Shown here piece after piece: positions 1-5,304 of a stretch of DNA of 13,686 bases. Under the pieces are notes generated by a model that was not told the origin of the DNA, did not search any database, and saw only the letters and a list, made by a program, of their open reading frames with translations. Positions within the stretch are counted from its first letter, which is position 1; each line of letters opens with the position of its first letter. Made by a program: the position numbers and the translations under genes. The DNA comes from an uncultured bacterium (lineage in GTDB: Bacteria; Cyanobacteriota; Vampirovibrionia; Gastranaerophilales; Gastranaerophilaceae), in the NCBI GenBank assembly GCA_900551675.1, contig URXH01000051.1, positions 1-13,686 on the forward strand, in the 5' to 3' direction.

Positions 1-1
1 T

Positions 2-226
2 TCAGCACAATCTAAGACACAAATATTTACTTTAGGCGCATTAATGAACAATTTTTGGGTTAATAATGCAGGTGCAACGTTTAACAGAATAAGAAATACT
101 GCGGTTTACGGTAAAGTTGATATAAACGTAAAAGATTATAAAGATCACGCTTTTGAATCAGTATTGAAAAATAACGGTATATCTTATGAAAAGAAGAGCA
201 CTACTGGTATAAACTATAAAGTTTAA
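2..226 (+). CDS. 3' end of an unidentified protein gene (truncated by window edge)
   Basis: An open frame enters from the left edge and ends at TAA 224-226, giving about 74 visible residues; an internal ATG lies at 44, but the frame is open before it, so this is probably the C-terminal part of a longer protein. I do not recognise the family. The tail (KVDINVKDYKDHAFESVLKN, then GISYEKKSTTGINYKV) has the beta-helix-beta look of the short STN-type domain of secretins and TonB receptors (a V-x-V-K-D strand, a helix ending in VLKNNGI, a closing strand). This is a faint resemblance only. The stop overlaps the stop of the convergent mnmG by four bases (223-226), so no intergenic terminator fits between them. 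The function stays open. Confidence 0.5.
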   Translation, partial: SAQSKTQIFTLGALMNNFWVNNAGATFNRIRNTAVYGKVDINVKDYKDHAFESVLKNNGISYEKKSTTGINYKV

Positions 227-2106
227 ATTTTTGAATACTGGTGTCGTTCAAGCATTACCATTAAAATTGAAATATCAGCAGGCTTTACTCCACCGATACG
301 AGATGCCTGAGCGAGTGTTTTCGGACGAATTTTAGAAAGTTTATCTTTTGTTTCCGATGAAATATGATCAATTGAAGAGTAATCTATATCATCAGGAATT
401 TTGAACTTATCCAGTTTGGAAGCCTGTTCAACCTGAAATTCCTGACGTTTCAAATAACCGTCATATTTAACTAGAATTTCAACCTGCTCCGTAACATCAA
501 ACGGTATATTTAATTCATATGTTACGGAATCAATTTCTTTTATAACGTTATAGTCAATATCGGGACGCTTCAAAAGCTCAGCAATTTTCATACCGCGTTC
601 CATGTGCTCGCCATATTTTGAAAGTATAGCGTTAACATCCTCCGTAGCAGAAATCTTAGCTTCCTTGATTCTCGATAATTCTTTCTCTATTGCTTCCTGT
701 TTATACGCATAAACTTTATACTGAGAATCATCAATAAGCCCATATTTTCTGCCGATAGGTGTAAGTCTGACATCAGCATTATCCTGACGCAGTAAAAGTC
801 TGTATTCAGAGCGTGAAGTAAGCATTCTGTAAGGATCTTGAATATCTTTTGTAACAAGATCATCAATCAGAGTTCCGATATAAGACGAACTTCTTGAAAG
901 TTCTAGCATTTCAGAATTATTTAGATAATTAAAAGCATTAATTCCTGCAACTAACCCTTGTGCAGCAGCTTCTTCATACCCGCTCGTGCCGTTAATCTGA
1001 CCGGCAAAAAACAAACCTTTGATACTTTTTGACATCAGTGAATGAGTTGTTTGAACAGCAGGAACATAATCATATTCAACTGCATAAGCGGGTTTTATTA
1101 CATGAGCCTTCTCTAGCCCCGGCAATGTTCTGAGCATCTGCACCTGAACATCAGCAGGCAGACTGCTTGAAAACCCTTGAATATAAACTTCATAAGTCCC
1201 TAACCCTTCCGGTTCAATAAATATATGGTGAGACGGATTTTCACTGAATCTTACGACTTTATCCTCTATTGACGGGCAGTAACGCGGGCCTACCCCCTGA
1301 ATTAATCCTTGAAACATAGGAGATTTATCTAAATTAGCTTTAATAATCTCATGAGTTTTTTCATTTGTTCTCGTCAAATAGCACGGGTACTGTTTTCTTA
1401 TTGGTCTGTCAGGTTTGAAAGAATAAAAATGCAGTGTTTCATCACCCGGCTGAATAGTCATTTTTGAATAATCAATAGTACGTTTATCAACTCTGGGCGG
1501 AGTTCCTGTTTTCAATTTTTTAATTTCTATTCCATGTTTAATTAAAGATTCAGAAAGCCCGTAAGCTGCTTTTTCGCCTAATCTTCCTGCACTGTAGAAG
1601 CGAAGTCCGACAAAAATTTTACCGTTTAAAGAAGTTCCTGTTGTCAGAATAATTGCACGCGCAGAATATTCTATACCATATTCATCTATTGCACCCGTAA
1701 TTTCACCGTCTTTAACAAGTAAATCCGTAATGCAAGCCTGACGCAAATAAATATTTTCGTTATTCTCAATAATACTGCGCATATAATCCATATATTGCTT
1801 TTTATCTGATTGAGCGCGGAGAGCTCTAACAGCAGGCCCTTTTGAAGAATTCAACATCTTCATTTGAATATATGTAGCATCGGCAGCTTCCCCCATAACA
1901 CCGCCCAGTGCATCAATTTCTCTGACTAAAGTAGATTTTGCAGGACCGCCGATAGCCGGATTACAGGGCATTAAAGCTATATGATCAACATCTAAAGTCG
2001 CAAGCAAAACTTTTGCACCTAATTTTGCACAGGAAATAGCAGCCTCACATCCTGCATGGCCTGCGCCAACAACTATTACATCATATTTATTATTGAGATA
2101 ATCCAT
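223..2106 (-). CDS. mnmG: tRNA uridine-5-carboxymethylaminomethyl modification enzyme MnmG (GidA)
   Basis: MnmG is the FAD-binding subunit which, with the GTPase MnmE, installs the cmnm5/nm5 group on the wobble uridine (U34) of certain tRNAs in the cytoplasm. The 627-residue product is full length for the family. Visible motifs: dinucleotide-binding GAGHAG (residues 14-19), CNPAIGG with Cys48, KTGTPPR (199-205), GPRYCPSIEDK with Cys277 (matching the two conserved cysteines of the E. coli enzyme), NGTSGYEEAAAQG, DPYRMLTSRSEYRLLLRQ, and the C-terminal helical domain ending QASRIGGVKPADIS. Two ATGs are possible, at 2112 and 2106. The upstream AGGA lies only 2 nt from the first but 8 nt from the second, so I chose 2106. 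It is transcribed away from the TPR gene. MnmE is not in the window. Confidence 0.97.
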   Translation of the reverse strand: MDYLNNKYDVIVVGAGHAGCEAAISCAKLGAKVLLATLDVDHIALMPCNPAIGGPAKSTLVREIDALGGVMGEAADATYIQMKMLNSSKGPAVRALRAQSDKKQYMDYMRSIIENNENIYLRQACITDLLVKDGEITGAIDEYGIEYSARAIILTTGTSLNGKIFVGLRFYSAGRLGEKAAYGLSESLIKHGIEIKKLKTGTPPRVDKRTIDYSKMTIQPGDETLHFYSFKPDRPIRKQYPCYLTRTNEKTHEIIKANLDKSPMFQGLIQGVGPRYCPSIEDKVVRFSENPSHHIFIEPEGLGTYEVYIQGFSSSLPADVQVQMLRTLPGLEKAHVIKPAYAVEYDYVPAVQTTHSLMSKSIKGLFFAGQINGTSGYEEAAAQGLVAGINAFNYLNNSEMLELSRSSSYIGTLIDDLVTKDIQDPYRMLTSRSEYRLLLRQDNADVRLTPIGRKYGLIDDSQYKVYAYKQEAIEKELSRIKEAKISATEDVNAILSKYGEHMERGMKIAELLKRPDIDYNVIKEIDSVTYELNIPFDVTEQVEILVKYDGYLKRQEFQVEQASKLDKFKIPDDIDYSSIDHISSETKDKLSKIRPKTLAQASRIGGVKPADISILMVMLERHQYSKI

Positions 2107-2134
2107 AACCATATTCCTAATCGGCTATACATAA

Positions 2135-2140
2135 ATTATA
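2135..2140 (-). promoter_or_regulatory. Possible -10 box for mnmG
   Basis: On the minus strand a perfect TATAAT hexamer reads 2140 to 2135, about 28 nt before the preferred mnmG start. No convincing -35 hexamer is seen 16-18 nt upstream; the stretch is simply AT-rich, so a chance match is quite possible. Confidence 0.3.
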
Positions 2141-2215
2141 ATACAAATAAAAAAATTTTAATTAAAAGATAAAAATATCATATCTGACCGTCTACTCCAA
2201 ATGGATGATATTAAT

Positions 2216-2254
2216 TTAAACTACTAAAGTTTAATATTATTTATATCGATATAA
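2216..2254. promoter_or_regulatory. Two palindromes upstream of the TPR gene, possible operator sites
   Basis: The divergent gap (2107-2294) holds TTAAACT-N5-AGTTTAA at 2216-2234 and, six bases on, a perfect 14-bp palindrome TTATATCGATATAA at 2241-2254, about 40 nt before the TPR start codon. Their position suits repressor binding at a promoter, but in such AT-rich DNA palindromes also arise by chance. No clear -35/-10 pair was identified. Confidence 0.25.
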
Positions 2255-2294
2255 GAAAAGACAAACAGAATATACATCTTATTGGAGCTCATTG

Positions 2295-3953
2295 ATGTCA
2301 GAACAGATTTTACTACAGCCGATAAAGGCGGCTAACACGGAAAAAGCCAGAGAATCATTAGAAAAAGCACGAATAGCACATGAAAACTATCTTATTCGCC
2401 AACAAAACAGCGATCTGCAAGAAGCTATCGAATATTACATTGATGCTGTTAAATATGATCCTGCTATGCCTGAGGCTTATTACAGACTTGCGACCTTAAT
2501 GTGGGAACAGGGCCAGATTAGCCTTGACACCGCTATAGAACAGTGTAAAACAGCGGTTTCTCTTGCTCCTAAAAATATCAACGCTCACCTTTATACCGGA
2601 TTTTTCATGAAAATGGCGCAGGATTTCAAATCTGCAGAACAGGAATTCAAGTCAGCCATTAAAATGGATAAATTAAAGTCGGCCCGCCCGAGATTAATTC
2701 TCTCCCAATCAATTTTACAAAAAATTAATACGCAAAACGGAAGCGTTAAAGACTATTTGAGCTTTTTATACTATTTTCTATCCGGCAGTCTTATGCTTGC
2801 ATGGGACAGACCGTCAATGAAAATGTTTTACAAAAACATGTCAGATGATTTTTCCGTATTTACATACAACACTGTCGGTAAATTCTTAGAGAAATTCAAA
2901 TTTTATCCGACTGCTGAAAATGTTTACAGGCAGGCTGTTACTGCAACAAATCACGGCGAAATATTCTATGCTAAAATGGGAGATTTAGCATTAAAGAATA
3001 AAGAAATGGACTTAACAGTCGACTGTTACAGGAAAGTTCTTGAAGCAAATCCTTTGAACAGAGAAGTATTAATAAAACTTGCAACGGTTTTACAGACTTA
3101 TTTTCCTGAAAATACAGATGAAGCAATCGACTGCTACGAAAAACTCCTTGAATTTGATATAGATGTTCCGCAAATTTATTACGAATTAGGGCATCTCTAT
3201 CTTAGAAAAGAAGACAAAATAAATTCAATAAGTGCATTTAAACTTGCACTGGAAAGAGATCCCGAAAATCCTTTTTACAATAATTCACTTGCATATGCAT
3301 ATTCAAAAGCCGAATTATTTGACGACGCAATAGAACATTACCAGAAAGCTATTCAACTCAACCCCGATAATGAGTGGACATCAGTTGTATGCGAGGCTTT
3401 AGGTTCAATTTATGCGGAAGTTAAAGGCAATATTGATGCAGCGGTTTCAACATATCAGGCAGGAATTATTCTTGATCCCAATAACTATAATCTTTATTTG
3501 TCATTAGGGGATATACACATGGCTGCATATGATTTAGATAACGCTATAAGAGCATACTGTGATGCCATAACACTTAATCCTGACGATTACAGAGGCTATT
3601 CTAAAGCAGGAATAGCACTGTGGGAAAAAGATTATCTTGAAGAAGCTCTTGTTTCTTTCCACAAGGCAATTGATATTAACCCTGATAATGAATACGCTCA
3701 AAATAATCTCGGCATCTTGTATCTTGACGGACTTGGAGATGCAGAAGAAGCGCTGGAATACTTTGAAACTGCAGTAGAGTTAAACCCAAGCTACACTCTT
3801 GCCTACTTTAATGCAGGACGCGCATCGCAGGCAATGGGATTTATAAATGACGCGGCAAATTATTATCAGATGGCAATTGATTTGAATAAAATTACTCAGG
3901 ATCTGGATGAAGAAGATATTACAAACAGGCTTCACAGATTATTTGATATATAA
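2295..3953 (+). CDS. Tetratricopeptide-repeat protein of unknown function
   Basis: A 552-residue protein built almost wholly of TPR helical hairpins, so probably a scaffold for protein-protein contacts. Clear units include residues 43-55 (EAIEYYIDAVKYDP), 223-253, 275-290, 295-323 (YYELGHLYLRKEDKINSISA onward), 329-357 (AIEHYQKAIQLNP), 364-395, 400-429, 434-463 (ALVSFHKAIDINP), 467-498 and 503-530; the stretch 130-215 is less regular and includes a hydrophobic patch (DYLSFLYYFLSGSLMLAW). No signal peptide or membrane anchor is evident at the N-terminus, so it is likely cytoplasmic. Start: TTG 2292 and ATG 2295 are both possible; GGAG at 2284-2287 stands 7 nt before the ATG, which is preferred. 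The last residues are LHRLFDI. The downstream pilin module has its own promoter, so co-function with it is not established. No enzymatic domain is seen. Confidence 0.9.
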   Translation: MSEQILLQPIKAANTEKARESLEKARIAHENYLIRQQNSDLQEAIEYYIDAVKYDPAMPEAYYRLATLMWEQGQISLDTAIEQCKTAVSLAPKNINAHLYTGFFMKMAQDFKSAEQEFKSAIKMDKLKSARPRLILSQSILQKINTQNGSVKDYLSFLYYFLSGSLMLAWDRPSMKMFYKNMSDDFSVFTYNTVGKFLEKFKFYPTAENVYRQAVTATNHGEIFYAKMGDLALKNKEMDLTVDCYRKVLEANPLNREVLIKLATVLQTYFPENTDEAIDCYEKLLEFDIDVPQIYYELGHLYLRKEDKINSISAFKLALERDPENPFYNNSLAYAYSKAELFDDAIEHYQKAIQLNPDNEWTSVVCEALGSIYAEVKGNIDAAVSTYQAGIILDPNNYNLYLSLGDIHMAAYDLDNAIRAYCDAITLNPDDYRGYSKAGIALWEKDYLEEALVSFHKAIDINPDNEYAQNNLGILYLDGLGDAEEALEYFETAVELNPSYTLAYFNAGRASQAMGFINDAANYYQMAIDLNKITQDLDEEDITNRLHRLFDI

Positions 3954-3956
3954 GCC

Positions 3957-3985
3957 TTGACAAATATAGAAAAATAATAAATAAT
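3957..3985 (+). promoter_or_regulatory. Sigma70-type promoter of the C10 leader module, copy 1
   Basis: A perfect TTGACA (3957-3962), a 17-nt spacer and AATAAT (3980-3985) begin four bases after the TPR stop. The same two hexamers at the same 17-nt spacing occur in copy 2 (13580-13608), although the spacer bases differ between copies. Conservation of hexamers and spacing over a diverged spacer supports a functional promoter rather than chance. Confidence 0.6.
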
Positions 3986-3997
3986 AAAGAAAAAGTC

Positions 3998-4003
3998 AGG
4001 AGG
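3998..4003 (+). promoter_or_regulatory. Consensus Shine-Dalgarno for ATG 4011
   Basis: A full AGGAGG lies 7 nt before ATG 4011. This is the strongest ribosome-binding site in the module and argues that translation begins at 4011. No comparable site precedes the TTG at 4034 or the internal ATGs (4232, 4283, 4292) of the long prepilin frame. Confidence 0.75.
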
Positions 4004-4010
4004 ATGAAAT

Positions 4011-4064
4011 ATGTTGAATAGAGAAGCTTTGAGTTGCCCCCCCCCCGACAGGATAAAATTGTAG
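4011..4064 (+). CDS. 17-codon leader ORF running through the C10 tract (OFF-phase product)
   Basis: From ATG 4011 with ten C the reading is MLNREALSCPPPDRIKL followed by TAG at 4062-4064. It has a perfect ribosome-binding site. I read it as the OFF-phase product of the prepilin gene, because one added C (or two removed) joins this ATG to the long open frame ending at 5185. It could instead be a true leader peptide, or the entry to a -1 ribosomal slip on the C run, since -1 is exactly the shift that reaches the prepilin frame. Copy 2 (13633 onward) encodes the related start MLNSKAFKCPPPDRI. Confidence 0.5.
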   Translation: MLNREALSCPPPDRIKL

Positions 4065-5185
4065 AGAGGGTTTACGGACATTATAAGATACTAGGATACT
4101 ATGGCACCAGGGCAGTAAGAAGTATCGTAAAAATTTTCCATCTCTTGGAAGAGGTAGTAAACACAGGTCATTCTGTGCCGTCAGCCGAAAAAATCCGGCG
4201 TGTTCAGAATAACCGAAACGGTGGGAACGCTATGCTTATCCCACCCTACGTACTTGAATTTGTCGTAAAAAGATCGCGCAAAATGTGCGCGATGACAGGT
4301 CTTAATATTCTTTTCCTCGCCCTTTGGGGAGAGGGTGTCCGAAGGACAGGAGAGGGGGTTGTTGGATGTCAATCTAACGTTCAGCATGACGCGAACTCCC
4401 TGAAACGAACTTATTCACATATTCACTTATTTACTTATTCACTTCACAAAAAAGCTGCGTTTACATTGGCCGAGGTCTTAATAACATTAGGAATTATAGG
4501 AGTAGTTGCGGCAATGACCATGCCGTCTTTGATTCAGAATTACAAATATATGGTGCTTGAAAATCAGCTAAAAACGGCTTATTCTGACCTTAATCAGGCA
4601 GCTAAAATGTTTCAGTTGCATAATGGCTTGTCTATGAGTGATTATGCATCAAATGTTTCAGCACAAGATGCTTTAAAAGCATTCCTAAAAGAATTTAAGG
4701 CTGTATTGAAATATAATAGTTTAACAGAAGGACAAAAAGATGACGAAGGGAATACAATTCTTGCAAGCCCGTATAATTTATATACTATAGATGGAAGTAC
4801 GCTTGTAAAATCTACATGCGACAGGAGCGGTTTCATTTGGGATACGCAAGGAAGGACTATTTCATTTGATGATACACCACAAGCAGGCAAAAACGGCCCT
4901 AAAGTATGTATTGACATAAACGGAGAAAAAGCTCCTAACAGATACGGCGTTGATTATTTTGTTTTCATGTTTACAACTGACGGATATGTTATACCGTGGG
5001 GACAGGTACATAAAGATAATCCGGATTGTACTAATGTTGCCGGGAATTGTACTATTCCGTTTGATAGTTGTAAATATACCAGTAATACACCTGATTCTTA
5101 CTCCTGTGCGAATTACGCACTGATAAATCAGCACCCGACAGATTCAGGTAAAGATTACTGGCATGATTTTGTAAGAGGGAGATAA
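4034..5185 (+). CDS. Type IV prepilin / type II secretion pseudopilin-like protein with long repeat-derived leader
   Basis: Counting codons from TTG 4034, residues 139-163 form a class III prepilin signal: HKKAA, predicted cleavage after Ala142, then FTLAEVLITLGIIGVVAAM with Glu at mature position 5, a membrane helix, and a 241-residue mature domain. The mature part has six cysteines and a DING...PN..G.D.F.F....DG..PWG pattern (about residues 293-323) typical of secreted minor pilins or pseudopilins. Such proteins are cut and N-methylated by PilD and built into pili or secretion pseudopili. The oddity is the start. Usual leaders are under about 30 residues, but no start with a ribosome-binding site lies near the helix. 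The only good one, ATG 4011, is one base out of frame across a C10 run; with 11 C it would give a 391-residue protein with a 150-residue leader. The pre-helix part (4034-4447) is GC-richer and palindromic, so the leader may be an inserted repeat. The exact start is unresolved. Confidence 0.75.
   Translation: MPPPRQDKIVERVYGHYKILGYYGTRAVRSIVKIFHLLEEVVNTGHSVPSAEKIRRVQNNRNGGNAMLIPPYVLEFVVKRSRKMCAMTGLNILFLALWGEGVRRTGEGVVGCQSNVQHDANSLKRTYSHIHLFTYSLHKKAAFTLAEVLITLGIIGVVAAMTMPSLIQNYKYMVLENQLKTAYSDLNQAAKMFQLHNGLSMSDYASNVSAQDALKAFLKEFKAVLKYNSLTEGQKDDEGNTILASPYNLYTIDGSTLVKSTCDRSGFIWDTQGRTISFDDTPQAGKNGPKVCIDINGEKAPNRYGVDYFVFMFTTDGYVIPWGQVHKDNPDCTNVAGNCTIPFDSCKYTSNTPDSYSCANYALINQHPTDSGKDYWHDFVRGR
4037..4046 (+). 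repeat. Homopolymeric C10 tract, copy 1
   Basis: Ten consecutive C, 26 nt after ATG 4011, in AT-rich DNA. Runs of this length are hot spots for slipped-strand mispairing. Length 10 places ATG 4011 out of frame with the downstream prepilin frame; lengths of 8, 11 or 14 would be in frame. Confidence 0.9.
4047..4447. repeat. Mosaic of palindromic repeats between the C10 tract and the prepilin helix
   Basis: This stretch differs from its neighbours: GC is 30/60 at 4141-4200 and 33/60 at 4321-4380, against 21/60 at 4621-4680. It carries a chain of inverted repeats: ATTCTG/CAGAAT (4170-4175/4205-4210) enclosing GCCG/CGGC; GGTGGGA/TCCCACC (4220-4226/4239-4245); ATCGCGCA/TGCGCGAT with a 5-nt loop (4273-4293); TGTCC/GGACA (4336-4348) inside an AGAGGG-rich block; and GTTGGAT/ATCTAAC (4361-4378, one G-T pair). 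At the end TATTCAC occurs three times (4412, 4420, 4436). These look like REP/MITE-type dispersed repeats. One forward frame nevertheless stays open throughout and joins the prepilin. Confidence 0.6.
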
Positions 5186-5211
5186 ATTATCATTATTTTT
5201 CTTGTTTGAGG

Positions 5212-5217
5212 TATAAT
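5212..5217 (+). promoter_or_regulatory. Likely -10 box for pnp
   Basis: A perfect TATAAT about 90 nt before the pnp start. The -35 side is weak (TTATCA at 5187-5192 with a long 19-nt spacer), so the exact promoter is uncertain. Confidence 0.4.
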
Positions 5218-5247
5218 AAAAGAGAACAATGGAAGTGTATAACTAAA

Positions 5248-5290
5248 TGCGCCAGAAAAGCGCAAAGCCCGCGGAAAGTTCGCCACGGGC
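5248..5290 (+). promoter_or_regulatory. Two hairpins in the pnp 5' leader
   Basis: TGCGC/GCGCA with a 7-nt loop (5248-5264) is followed by GCCCG/CGGGC (5267-5271/5286-5290), the latter extended by a GG/CC pair past one mismatch. Both lie between the predicted promoter and the pnp ribosome-binding site (AAGGA, 5295-5299). In E. coli a hairpin in the pnp leader mediates autocontrol; whether these act similarly is an inference. Confidence 0.35.
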
Positions 5291-5304
5291 AGGAAAGGAA
5301 AATT

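Noticed and set aside
4181..4387. 68-codon minus-strand open frame across the palindrome mosaic
   Set aside because: Its residues come from the inverted repeats; there is no recognisable domain and no convincing ribosome-binding site.
4047..4447. CRISPR array or transposase-bearing insertion sequence
   Set aside because: The inverted repeats differ from one another, are not regularly spaced direct repeats, and no transposase or cas gene is present.
4862..5134. 90-codon minus-strand open frame inside the prepilin gene
   Set aside because: It overlaps the clearly conserved prepilin C-terminal domain and has no family features.
5206..5304. Upstream extension of the pnp reading frame by 33 codons
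   Set aside because: It begins inside the probable -10 region and covers the hairpin leader; ATG 5305 has a good ribosome-binding site and the expected PNPase N-terminus.
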